Origin: Isoetes taiwanensis
Lineage: Eukaryota; Streptophyta; Lycopodiopsida; Isoetales; Isoetaceae
DNA: 64,000 nt
Assembly: GCA_021234155.1 (NCBI GenBank)
Contig: JAJEKV010000010.1
Span: 12,544,359 to 12,608,358 of the forward strand
Direction of reading: 5' to 3'
Below the pieces are notes generated by a model. It ran no database searches, had not been told where the DNA came from, and worked only from the letters and a program-made list of their open reading frames with translations. The position numbers and the translations under genes are program-made. Each line of letters starts with the position of its first letter. Positions within the stretch are counted from its first letter, which is position 1. Positions 37,364-47,954 of this stretch are shown piece after piece.

Positions 37364-39621
37364 GAGTACCTCTACAGTCGATGCCATCCTTCTTCATTCT
37401 TGAGTTAAAAAAAGGTATTTTTCTATAATTATAATTTTCAGAGAGTACCTCTACAATTGGATGTCATTCTTCTGCAGCCGCCAGCCGTTCTTCGGTATCG
37501 CTTGTCGTTCTTCAACAAGTTTCCCTTCACAGAAGATAGTGAACCATCTATGTTAATGGATTTTCATACAGGGATTCTCGGATAAACTATGTTAAGAATT
37601 TTTGAGCAAAAACCTAGTTAGTCAATTATCTTCTGCAATTGTTGAAAGGGCAAATATTACCTAAGATTGTGGATGGTTTTGACACGTATGAGTATGCCTG
37701 CTGATGTCAGCATTTGTGGTTTGAATTTTCAGTGGTGTGGTTTTTTTTCCGTCCCCATTTTTTTTTGCCCTTTTGTGGAAGGAATGGGCGCAAGTCAGTG
37801 ATGCTCATGGGCATACCGGATTTGCAGGGCAGAGCGGTTCTGTCGATTTGTAGGGCAAAGTAGGGCGAAGCAGGCGGATATGGCCTTCTGCTGGATTTTT
37901 ACACTGAAGCAGGGTGATTTGTTGGCGAAGCAGGCGGATATGGCCTGCTTTCGACTTTGTATGTTGAAGCAGGGTTCTGGCGGATTTTTATGTTGAAGCA
38001 AGTTTGTATTTTGCAGGGTCCTCCATATCCCACTCTCTTCTGCTTTTGGTTCTGTTCTGGGTGAGGGTTGCAAGTTATTATTTTCCCTTTGCCAGATTCA
38101 TGAAAGGGATTTCGCAGTAGTATCTTTTCATCAATGGGTTCCTCTTTGCGTCACAAAGAGAATGGCCACACCTGGAAGGTGCTATTTACTTTACCATTTA
38201 GTTAAATATTAAGTTGAAATTTGCATTGTTATTAGGTTCAATATCTCTAGTGTAAATACTGAACCTAATAACAGGATGGACCCTTTTATTTGTAGAGCGT
38301 GTTAGACTTTTCGATAACACTGCCTAGAACAGTGGGAAAATTTCTTACTAGCAAAAAGAAAACACTAGATAAAATTGATGGTAAGCAATATATTTATGCT
38401 TTTCCATTCGTATCAGTGCTTTACATCCAGGTCTTATTCCTGCTGGTTAAAGAACAGAAAGTTTAGGCATTGGCGTAGCAGCTTTGGGTTTGGGTGAGAA
38501 GCTTAACTCTGTTAGTCGCCAGCTTCTCATTGTGGATCCCTACACTATCTAATGAGATTGAATCCATTTTCCTATTTTTCTAGCTTGCCTCAATGTGGCC
38601 CTCCTTTGTGACTGATGCCTATTCCATTATGCATCTGGAAACTCTAGAATTTTGAAGCGTTGGAATTACGTCCCTTTGGAGCTGAGAAGGGGTTCTTTTT
38701 CATTTTATGTCAGGTTTTAGCATAGGTTAGAATCTCTATGATTCTGTATTGCTCTTCCAAGAGATAGGCTGACTAACTTCTGAGGAGCAGTTCCTTAGGC
38801 ATTGTTGATGCATGTGTTGCCTCCTTCATTGGGAGTGTTGCATTGTTCTAAATCCTAAGTCAGAGCTCAGGCCGTCATGTTTCACCTCTGTCAAAGCTTC
38901 ATGCTTTTTTAATGTCAATGTATGCAAAATTCATGTGGCAGAGTTCAGAGTGTCGTGTTTCGCTCTATCAAAGCTTCATGTTTTTTTTTTTTAATGTGAA
39001 TGTATGCTGTTCGCATACATGCACTGCTGTAAACTGCTAAAGATGAAAACACTTCGTGGAACTTTTTGTGGAACTGTTGACTCTGTGCACTTCCTTTGAG
39101 GCGTGGGAGCGACTTGCTTGACAGTTGTGAATGTCAAGTAATATTTCAAGCTGTTCTGCAGCTGTCTTCATGGAGAAAGTTGTGTGGGAACTCATAATGT
39201 GGACTAGCGGTTGCTCTTCCTGTGCACTTCACGCATATCACACTTCAATGTCTCTGTAATGGTGCAAATGTGCGTGTTGTCATTCAATGTATTTGGAGTT
39301 GTTGTGGACTACATACATGTGATAGTCTATTATTTCTGTAGTGGCACGAATGTTGAACAATCTGCTTATTGCTGTCCACCTATTGTTTGTTTCAGTTGTT
39401 GTATTGTGTAATGTGTATTCTCATTGACTACATTGTTGACTCTGAAAATTAGGATTGAAACCATAGAATGACGTGTAAAATGGGGTTTGACCCCATTTTC
39501 TTTTTGGATGGATGGCCAGTGTTGTGAGTTGAGGCATATGCTATGGTATATTCCATGGATCAAGGGCTAGGATAGGATGAGTATTAGGACAATACTCGCC
39601 TAGTTAGTCTAAATATAAATA
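37364..39621. other. Intergenic with small direct repeats
   Basis: No gene is recognised. GAGTACCTCTACA followed by a GATG..CATTCTTCT-like string occurs at 37364 and about 37443. GGCGAAGCAGGCGGATATGG occurs at about 37869 and 37924 (55-base spacing). A block of about 75 bases with TCAAAGCTTCATG, T-run and AATGT(C/G)AATGTATGC occurs at about 38870-38930 and 38945-39008. These look like local slippage duplications. Confidence 0.5.
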
Positions 39622-40305
39622 TATCAAGGTAAGTGGGTCTGCATTCTTGCATCTTCTTGAATCATTCTCGTCAAGAATGACAAATCGCCCCTCCAAAACC
39701 TGTAGAACCTGATCTCTCTTACCTTGACGTAGTAGAATGACATGGGGTCAGCCATTCTTGCTGCCCCCATAACTTACAGATTCAGGAAGCGTCGCGCTCT
39801 TTGATTCTGCAGGTCATGGGGGCTTCAAGAATGGCTTCCCCCATGCCATTCTACATAACATCAAGGTAAGTGGGTCCAGATTCATGCCTAATTCAAGATC
39901 ATTCTTATCAAGAATGAAAACTTGCTGCACAAAACCTATAGAATCCAGCCATCGTTTACCTTGGAGTAGTGGAAACGGGAAGGGGTAAGGCATTCTTGCC
40001 ATCCCACTAACCTGCAGAATCCGATTGCGCCTCAACTGCGCTCCCAAATTATGTAGGTCGGGGGGTGGCAAGAATGCCCTCCCCCTTCCCCTTCCACGTC
40101 ACGTAAACAGTAGCTAGTCAAGATCAAGATCATTCTTATCAAGGATGAAAACTCGCTGCACAAAACGTGTAGAATCCAGTCATTGCTTACCTTGACGTAG
40201 TGGGAATGAGAAGGGGGAGGGCATTCTTGCCAGGTCAGAAGGATGGCAAGAACGTCGGGGCGATGGCAAGAATGCCCTCCCCCTTTCCATTCCACATCAC
40301 AATAT
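39622..40305. mobile_element. Cluster of three composite fold-back elements (copies A, B, C)
   Basis: Each unit has a head of about 100 bases (CAAGGTAAGTGGGTC.. ATTCT(T/C)(A/G)TCAAGAATGA ..AAAACCT(G/A)TAGAA..TTACCTTGACGTAG) followed by a fold-back of 110-145 bases. The fold-back arms read GTGGAA..GGGAAGGGG..GGCATTCTTGCCA on the left and TGGCAAGAATGCCCTCCCCC..TTCCAC on the right. Copy A is about 39622-39860, B about 39858-40106 and C about 40118-40300. In copy B the pairing continues through CTGCAGAATCC and GCGCCTCAACTGCG, so almost the whole 140 bases can fold. The head is itself an inverted repeat (TTACCTTGACGTAG against the start). No ORF is meaningful. They are MITE-like, with relatives at 9651-9746 and 46886-47136. 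Confidence 0.75.
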
Positions 40306-41254
40306 GTAAACACCTAGTTAGTCAAGTATACAATATGTAAAAGCATTCTGCCTTCTTTGCCAATGAGCATTGCACCACGTGTACAAGATTTTGATTTCAG
40401 TTCTGATTTCGACCACCCAAAATGCAACGTCTAACATGGAATATAACCTCCCTTCCTTCCACGTTAAGAAAAGGGGCACTTCCCTTGGAATGCAGAGGAA
40501 TGCAGGGGAAGCTGTGGCATTCTAGTCAAAGGATTGTGCATTCCTCAGTTAGGACATTCTAGTTGACGGATCTAATAAGACCCACAATCCAAATCAAAAG
40601 AGATAGAAAATATCTGGATCAAAGCACTTCTGCGAATCTTACCAACGTCTGTTTCCTTTGTATTTTGAAAAGCTTTGACTATGCCAACCTCCAAAGTAGA
40701 GATCACCTACAAATGAGTAACAAGGGAAAACAACCTAGAATCAGAGTTACAAAGGAAACAACCAAGAATCAGAGAAGGAAACAGTCGAGAATTAGAGAAG
40801 GAAGATCAGATACAACAAACTTGTGGAGCCAATTGAGCAAAATGAAAAGGGGCTCAAGAGAATGGCAATGGCTAAAAATGAGGAAAAGAGGCAACATAAA
40901 AAGGAGACGCGAGAAAGGACGTCCCCATCCAAGGAACCGTAGCATTGTTTTTAACAATAGTTGGTCACTATTGCAAACTATTTTCGTTTGACGGTTCTAG
41001 GCTCAACTTTTATAGCATTGATTGATGCTCCAACTCCTACAATATGTCAATACTAGTAATGAGCACAAAATGGGAGCAAAAATTAATGGTAATAATCGAC
41101 TTTAAATACAAAATTTTGAGCCTAAGGAAGGCTAGGTCTATTCCGATATTTAGCAATCAACTTTGGCTTAAAATGAAATGGGGACATACATGACACATAT
41201 TCACATATGATGCCTAGATATAAAAAAATCTTTGTGTTATATGTGCATTGTAGG
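40306..41254. other. Intergenic, no supported gene
   Basis: At 40440-40560 GGAATGCAGAGGAATGCAGGGG and nearby words echo the fold-back family. The plus ORF at 40563-40991 (142 codons) is very rich in Arg, Lys, Gln and Asn because of an A/G-rich tract and has no recognisable domain. Confidence 0.4.
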
Positions 41255-41313
41255 CTCCACTGCTTGTGCGGGTTTTCGTCAATTCCTTTGAGTTTCATTC
41301 TTACGAACGTATT
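41255..41313 (-). pseudogene. Nuclear copy of a plastid 16S rRNA segment (about 59 bp)
   Basis: The minus strand reads TACGTTCGTAAGAATGAAAC, then TCAAAGGAATTGACGAAAAC and CCGCACAAGCAGTGGAG. This is the universally conserved small-subunit block around E. coli position 900-940. GAATGAAACTC is the plastid/bacterial form, not the cytosolic 18S form. Every difference I can see from the usual plastid sequence (CGC to CGT, GGGGGCC to GAAAACC, GCGG to GCAG) is a G-to-A or C-to-T change, as expected from methyl-cytosine decay of a silenced nuclear insert. It is far too short to function. Confidence 0.8.
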
Positions 41314-42136
41314 CTTTGAACATCGCGATAGATTTCTTGTAAGCATAATACTATCGTATCCAAGTGTCTTGAATGTCACATTATGAAAAAGAATAGAACT
41401 GAATTGGATTGATTTTTTCCATCCACGAAGGCTAAAGAGAGCTATGGAACCCAAACAAACAACGCGATGGAGCTATTACTGTCCAAGATTAAAATATCCA
41501 TGCCCTGAAGGATTTTCGAGGGAAAGAAACTTAGCAGTAATAGACTTGATGTTACATATACATTTTGTACATATTAATATAATGCTTGAGGACTCAACTG
41601 AGTGTGCATGTTCATTTACCTCTTGGAGGTATGATGCTAGGACCTCCACTAAAGCCACCTCCAGCATCACATGCAGTGGTTGGTTAGGTGGAACCAACCT
41701 GGTATAACGTGCCCTGATAGACCCAAAGCTTGGGCGGTTTTGAAAAGTGTAGCACTCATCTTCAATAACACCCTGCACGATCTTCTCAGGCCCATCGATC
41801 TATCTTAATTATGAGGCGGTGCGCCCTTGCGTGAATGGATACAATTAGTTTATGCTTTTTCATGGAAAAATGCATTAGCAAGTATGATATAGACCCCTGG
41901 CAAGTGTGGATTAATTTGGGCTTTGTAATGTGATATCTTCACTAATTCAAATGGCTCCAAAGCTCTAGCATCCTAAAGGTTACTTAGGTTTGCTGTATGC
42001 ATCTCTATTCCTGCACATTCCATTTGGAGAAACAAGTGTTCCAGTACATTGTAAAAAAGAACTTCACAACCAAATACTTGTAGGTGTGTATCACTTCCAC
42101 ATCTCGCCCCCGGTAACTGAAGGAGGGAGGTCTTGG
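41314..42136. other. Intergenic, nothing recognised
   Basis: No domain in any frame. The minus ORF at 41476-41778 (100 codons) is anonymous. The stretch ends at the 3' edge of the LINE fragment. Confidence 0.35.
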
Positions 42137-43410
42137 CTAACGTGAGGATGATATAAGGACTACCTTAGTCTTGGCCAGGTTGATGCGCATGTTAATGCCT
42201 CGACAGAATGCACCCAAGGCATGGAGATGGCGATGCATGCCCTCCAAAGTTTGAGCTAGAAAGTCCACGTTATCAGCATATATTAGTTGTTTGATGATCC
42301 GGTGCAAAAGTTGAGTTCCATTGTCTCCATTTTCAGCAAGCCAATTCTCCAACTGATCAATGTAGAATTCAAACAGTGTTGGAGAGAGGCAACATCCTCG
42401 ACGGACCCTGATACTGTTATTGAAAGGTTGGCATGCCGGCTGCAATTGGCTTGAGCATATTCCATATAGCCTATACACCGCATTCTGTAGCTCGACAGGG
42501 ACCCTTAGTTGTCTCAATTTTGTCTGCAGCTTTTCCCGGGGCAGAATATCAAAAGCCTTGCCAAAGTCAACGAAGCAACGATACAGGTCTTGGCGACAAT
42601 TCCTGCTATCTTCAACCAGAGTCCACGACGTGAAAATGTAGTCAATGTTGAGTGCGGGGCACGAATCACATTTCACGTGAGGGCATGTACTGCCTGGCAT
42701 ACGCCTAGTCGGTCAAGCTGGCCGCTTTCGAGAACCCTGACTAACGTTTTGCCACCAAAATGTTCATGATTACCTGGTAACTGGTTGGGCAGTGGGGGTC
42801 ACCTGTCTTGTAGATGGGAACAACTTTACTAGTAGTCCATTGAGGAAGGAAGCCTTCCTGTAATGCCGTGTTGAACAAGGCAGTTAGGACCTGTACTATG
42901 GATGGCCCTGCCCACTTGATCACTCTGCCTGCATACCATCCTAGTCTGTCGCTTTTCCATTGGCTAGGCGTTGTAAGCCCTGGTCAACATCTGCCCCTAT
43001 TGCTCAGAGGTAATGTTCCCTACAGGCCGTACTGGCTTTCTGAGCACCCTTCGTTAGAAGGTCCTGGGATGACGGTCCAGGAGGTAGAACATCCCCATTT
43101 GATGTCCTGTGATGTATCTTGATGTCCTGTGATGTATCCGGCTTTCTTAGCCTTGACAAAAGTGCAATATTATCTAGCCGCGTGCGAGCGTAGCGCGAGA
43201 TTTGTGACCTGGGGCAACCAACATTTGAGTTCCTTGCACTCAACATCAAACCACTGGTTACGCAGGCAAGTTGTAGTCCCCGAGGTCCTTCAAGGGAAGC
43301 TTCTCCCAAAGAATCTTTCGGGAAGCGTCCCAAGCACGTCAATCAACTGGGCAGTCTGTTGCTCTAGTGTGGGATACTGCCACCATAAAGCCACCAAAGA
43401 ACCACTATAA
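42137..43410 (-). mobile_element. LINE (non-LTR) reverse-transcriptase remnant
   Basis: The minus strand has, in order, WKSDRLGWYAGRVIKWAGPS (about 42960), FNTALQEGFLPQWTTSKVVP and IYKTGDP (the RT palm start, about 42870-42790), then after a frame change SRNCRQDLYRCFVDFGKAFD (about 42610-42550), GCCLSPTLFEFYIDQLENW and IYADNVDFLAQT. The last is the catalytic YxDD block, with the second Asp replaced by Asn. An upstream part (43342-42970) in other frames holds further decayed ORF2 sequence. Frameshifts, stops and the YADN change show that it is inactive. No poly(A) end or target duplication was identified. Confidence 0.85.
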
Positions 43411-44123
43411 AGCTCTTGAGCACAATGTGTTGATGCGACTAAACCCTAGAACTCTGTGTTTACGCCCTCTATGTTTACGCCCTACTATAACAATCTTAGG
43501 CTTCCGCCCTCAATTGCTATAATAGGGCATAACACCCTCATTTTAGGGTATTATCTTTCTCATAGTGATCGATGAGCATACCTAAATTTAAGACTATAGA
43601 GCTAAATAACAAAAGCAAAGAACTAGGCTACATACAAGGGGGCAGGGCAGATACAACATAAAGCAAAGACTTAACACAGGTTGATATTGGTCGATGGAAG
43701 ATTTAGATTTAACATTAAACTCAATCACATACACTTAATAGATTCGTTCTCCTGGATCTTTGTAATAAAGCTAGTTACTATAAAGATTAGAAGGGGGTTT
43801 ATTCTTTATCCGAATCAATGAAACCCAAATTTAATTTCCTTCCGCATTCAGAAACGCATTATAGAATTTAAGCATTATAGTAGAGGCAAAAATTTATCTT
43901 TCGAGAGGAACCATACTAATATATGAAACATGCAAAAACTACTATATTCTACTAACTATTATAAGTATATATATGATAGCAATGTTCCCAGATCAGTCCT
44001 GTGCTTCAAACAGCATATACAAATTTTGAATTGGCTGTTTAGATGGTGCTTCAAATGTTGATAGCAGTAGCCCAGTTTGCCAGGGAAGATCAGAGCACTT
44101 GACAGTTACACCAGATCGAGGGT
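43411..44123. other. Intergenic, downstream of peptide locus
   Basis: AT-rich. Near 43450-43560 there are short repeats of TTTACGCCCT and CCCT-type words. No gene was recognised. The part next to 44124 is the likely 3' UTR of the peptide locus on the minus strand. Confidence 0.4.
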
Positions 44124-44480
44124 TCATGGAATATGTGCAATTGATCCATGATTTGCATTAGATGAACTCTTAACATGGTTTGCTGGCGAAGCAGGCGGCA
44201 TTATCGGCATAGTTTGAGAAGCATATGATGGAACCTTTCCAACAGGAGCAGATGAAGGTGGAACTTTTGGTGGTGATGGAACATAGGGATGTGCTAAAGG
44301 AGGCAGTGGTTTCAAGTGTTCTATGGGACCAGGTTCAACAGGAGACTGAAGCCTTGGTTTTGGATCAACTGCTTCATAATCTTGTAAGTCACTTCCTTCA
44401 AATTCCTTAGCAATCTCAACTTGCTGACCTACCAAAGTTCTAGAAATCAAGAACCTTCTTGCTTCATGCAAGCCATGATC
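44124..44480 (-). CDS. Second (distal) peptide-encoding exon of the secreted-peptide locus
   Basis: After an acceptor (TTAACAG|GATCATGG) the minus strand is open for 118 codons to a stop at 44124. It begins DHGLHEARRF and contains DLQDYEAVDPKPRLQSPVEP and GPIEHLKPLPP, then a Pro/Ser-rich tail. The layout (ARR, then about 20 residues, then DY-x-AVDP-x-PR, then P-x-x-GPI) is the same as in the exon at 44898-45155. No ATG-plus-signal-peptide exon was found between the two, so it either shares the upstream exon at 45569-45658 by alternative splicing (the phase fits, 0 to 0) or is an orphaned duplicate. DY flanked by acidic residues is the usual context for tyrosine sulfation. Family identity and function are inferred. 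Confidence 0.55.
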   Translation of the reverse strand, partial: DHGLHEARRFLISRTLVGQQVEIAKEFEGSDLQDYEAVDPKPRLQSPVEPGPIEHLKPLPPLAHPYVPSPPKVPPSSAPVGKVPSYASQTMPIMPPASPANHVKSSSNANHGSIAHIP

Positions 44481-44897
44481 CTGTTAAGTTCAGTGGAGAA
44501 AAAAGTTTAGTCTAACAAAGAAAATTCTTCCACATGATTCAAAACAGTTATGAACATACGATAGTACTAATGCACAGGCCAAATATATAGAAATGCCATC
44601 TTGCATACATACAAATTCAAACAAAAGATTACATGACTTCAAATCTTAAAACTCTAACATACAATTGAAGATGAAGAATAGATATTCATAAGGAACAACC
44701 AATCAAATAAGAAAGAATACTGCACAGAAAAATCAATTTAAGTTCTGTATAGACCATCAAGGAACCACAAAATCTACAGTTTAACGTTTCTGAACTGTAA
44801 CAAGAGCAAATGGGAGCCATATGGTCCGGCTGCCATTCAAAATTGCATGTGCTAGTTCACAAAAATTTGGTCTGATATCATACCATTTTAGAAATGA

Positions 44898-45658
44898 TCA
44901 GGCATTGGATGGAGTTGAGGCACTGAGTGGGACTGATGGATCTGGTGGCTGAGGATCATCTGGAATAGGTGGACTAGGCTGCATATAGATTATAGGACCT
45001 GTCTGTGGAGGTGTTGGTGCCCTAGGAGATGGATCAACAGCAGGATAATCATGAAGACTACTATTATTATCTTCCAGGATCCTGGCCATATGGCCCTTAT
45101 GCAACATGGTTCTTCTTGCTTGGTGCATCTGGTATCTTTCATCCAGATCTGTATCCTGTCATACATTCAAACATCAAGTTGTTCTTAAACAGATTTTACA
45201 GGTTTGTATTGCTGAAAACAACTCAGTGATCAAGTGAACTACTATTCAAGCTATAGGTTTCTTGGTACACTAGAGATAAAAGAAATCTACAAAGGTTAGG
45301 AGCTACTTTAGAAAAACTGATCTTATGTAGCTGATTCAAACGATCGTTTAGATATGTTTACGACATTGTTATGTATAAGCTTGCCAGCAGAAATCAGCAA
45401 AAGACGGTAATAGAGGTGCCAATCCAATATACTTGCATTAATGGCAGAAAGAAGGGAAAAAAAAGGAAAGAAAAAGCTTCAAGAATCAAGCATTTTAAAT
45501 ACGTGCAGAAAGAAAGAAGGCAAAGAAAGAAAACGCTATAAGAATCAAAGAAATAGGTCATACTGTACCAGGGAAGAGCCAGAACGAAAGGTATTTCCAA
45601 GTGATCCAAGAAGAAGCAGGGCAACGAAGCAGCTAATCGACATGGAAGAAACCTTCAT
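44898..45658 (-). CDS. Putative small secreted peptide precursor (DY-motif), 2 exons
   Basis: Exon 1 (45658-45569) starts MKVSSMSISC and runs into FVALLLLGSLGN, a typical signal peptide, ending at CTG|GTACAG. Exon 2 (45155-44898) follows ATGACAG|GAT and continues in phase 0. The protein is 115 residues: signal peptide to about residue 22, a charged pro-region with ARRTMLHKGH, then SSLHDYPAVDPSPRAPTPP, QTGPI and a Pro-rich tail. The DY followed by Pro-rich, hydroxylatable sequence resembles plant tyrosine-sulfated peptide precursors of the PSY/CIF kind and a set of uncharacterised plant proteins sharing (D/E)Y-x2-(V/I)DP-x-P..PGPI. I cannot name the family. It would act outside the cell, processed from the C-terminal half. 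A second copy of exon 2 lies 418 bases downstream. Confidence 0.65.
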
Positions 45659-46885
45659 GCTTGCAAAATTCCTCACAAGATTTCGTTTCTCACGTCCACC
45701 ATCCCATGTCTATTTGGCTCCTCTATAAAAGCCCAGGCCCTCCAAGAAAGGGCGCCTCAGCCAGCCTTGCCTTCTAAATTCGTCCTTCTTACAATCCGGA
45801 AGCTTGAAACGTTTGGGCCGGAACCAAAATATGAGAATCCATTTCTGACGAATCAAAAGGCCGTCAAATGGGAATCCAACACCCGAAAAGAAAATGACCC
45901 AGACGATCTTTTTGCGGTTTGAACTGGGAATCGGATCGTCCCTGTACAAAAGAAAGAATTAAAGGCGGAAATTTAGCGCAGCAAGAAGCATATCATGTTA
46001 GCAAGAAAGGCAGAAACAGCCGATATGATTCATTGGGTATGGCAGAAAAAAGGGTATTCTTTCATTCCGTTCAGTCACCATTTCTGGCTTGCAATTAATG
46101 CAAATGACCCAACAAAGGCATTCTATTCTATGCAGCGCAGAGCTCCTACCTATACATGCAAGTTTCTCGTTACTTGATACCTTTCCAGCGCTAACCTCCT
46201 TCCATAGCCTGTGCTGCAGCGGCATTAATTAGGCCATCAATGCCATCACTTCCAAGAATGCTTTGATTTATGGCTTTGCAAGGTTTCATTATTGTTCTGC
46301 CTATTCAGTCCCTTTCCTGCATTGTTTTGCTTGCACCCTTTTTCTGTAATTTCTGCCATACCCACTTCGAATCTAGCAGTGATTTGCCAAAAAAGAGTAT
46401 GTAATTGGGTCCTTTTCGCCAATGGTGCAGGGAATCAATGATCATGTGAACCAAGTACTTGAATCTTGCAAAACAAAAAAGAGAAATAAATAGTAGGTTA
46501 GAGAAGACAATGGCCAAAATTATAGTCAACAAAGAAGATATAAAGGACGCCATGTCCTTGGGGATGTGTGCGCACTTACTTGTTTGAAAAATGTACAGTT
46601 AATGTCGAAATGTAAGACCCATATCTGAGCCGTCTCTCAATGTAAGATATGCAGGTCTTGTCATCAACATTTGGCCTTCTTTCTTAAAATGGACGTTTTC
46701 TTTATAGAGGAGATCATCGTTCAAAAAGAATCTAGAGCAGAATTCAATCCTTCCCTCTAAAATCATCACTAGGCTAAGTCCCATGTTACAATAACATCCT
46801 AATATACCGGTGATATTTTACTATAATCATAAATACAACTGTCACATTGAGATATGACACCATTTATGACTCAAAACCAAAAAAT
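45659..46885. other. Upstream flank of peptide gene; no other gene
   Basis: The stretch includes the probable promoter of the minus-strand peptide gene; no clear TATA box in minus orientation was found. The minus ORFs at 45710-45949, 45998-46225 and 46305-46553 are anonymous. The plus ORF 45441-45728 overlaps exon 1 on the opposite strand and is low complexity. Confidence 0.35.
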
Positions 46886-47136
46886 ACGTCAAGGCAAGTG
46901 GGTCTGCCTTCCGGCAGTTTCTGCATCCATTCTAATCAAGAATGGCAAATCACTACCAAAAAACCTGTAGAATCTGGTTAAATTTGCCTTGACGTCGTGG
47001 AACAGGAAGGGGTCAGGCATTCTTGCCAACCCCCTGCAGAATCCGGTCGCGCCTCAACGGCGTTCCCAGATTCTGCAGTTCAGGGGGCTGGCAAGAATGC
47101 CCTCCCCCTTCCCGTTCTACAGTTCTACATTACGAC
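46886..47136. mobile_element. Fold-back element copy D (complete)
   Basis: Head module 46886-46988 (TACGTCAAGGCAAGTGGGTC.. ATTCTAATCAAGAATGG ..AAACCTGTAGAATC..TTGCCTTGACGTCG), then fold-back 46988-47136. The arms pair through GGAACAGGAAGGGGTCAGGC, ATTCTTGCCA, CCCCCTGCAGAATC and the centre GCGCCTCAACGGCG against its complement. It is the best preserved member outside the 39.6-40.3 kb cluster. Confidence 0.75.
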
Positions 47137-47954
47137 ACATAGAATCCATGCCAATTATAAGCCCTTCGATTCAACTTACTTGGGTAATGAAATGCTCTTG
47201 CATATGTAATTGAATTCGGTTAATTGGATTTACTAGACCACAAATTGGAGTTGCATAATTAGGTTAGTATAAATCACCAATTTATTTTGAACTGAGAATT
47301 TCTATACTTGGTTGCTTTGTGATTGGTTAGATTGCACAAACCTTTGTCGTTGGTAAGGAGTTTGGGATTAGTAGGGATGCATTCGAGAATGGCACAAGGG
47401 ACCCCCTTTCCAGTTTGGAAGAGAAGCCCTCTGACTAGCATTAGCCGGGAGCAAGTCCTTCTAAACCAGTGTGACAGTCCTTCACCCGACACCGATCGTT
47501 ACTGAGTTACTTCATACGACGCTCAAGATCCCACGGGTGCAGAACCTACAAGTCATCCCCAGACCCCAAGTAATATGTTGCGGTCACCCTAAGCTACGGG
47601 TCTCTAGCCCAGGGAAAAAACCTTCACCTAGAAGCAACTCGACGTGACCAACATCGAGTCCGTGCTAGCGAGCTTCATCAGTGCCCACTCGCTAGTGCTG
47701 AGTGCTTAACACTCGTGGCCTCGGTTTCTGCTTATTCTCCCCCGGAGAGTTGTGGGCAGACCAAGGTGCAACTAGGCTAGCAACATTATGAAAGTTCAAT
47801 TCCATTTAGCTGTCAAATTTGACATTTTACTTGTTCTATGTATTGCCGTTCTAACATTTGCAAGGTATATCTATAAGCAACTCAAGGACACCCTAACTCG
47901 TAAAGACTGACATAATTATTATCCATAAGCTATAAGTAAATATCAAAAGACTTT

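Noticed and set aside
40563-40991. 142-codon basic ORF
   Set aside because: Arg/Lys/Gln-rich product of an A/G-rich tract; no domain, no splice or promoter context.
42420-42769. Overlapping plus ORFs
   Set aside because: Antisense shadows of the LINE reverse-transcriptase domain.
45441-45728. Plus ORF over the peptide gene exon 1
   Set aside because: Lys/Arg/Glu-rich antisense of a signal-peptide exon and AT/GA-rich flank.
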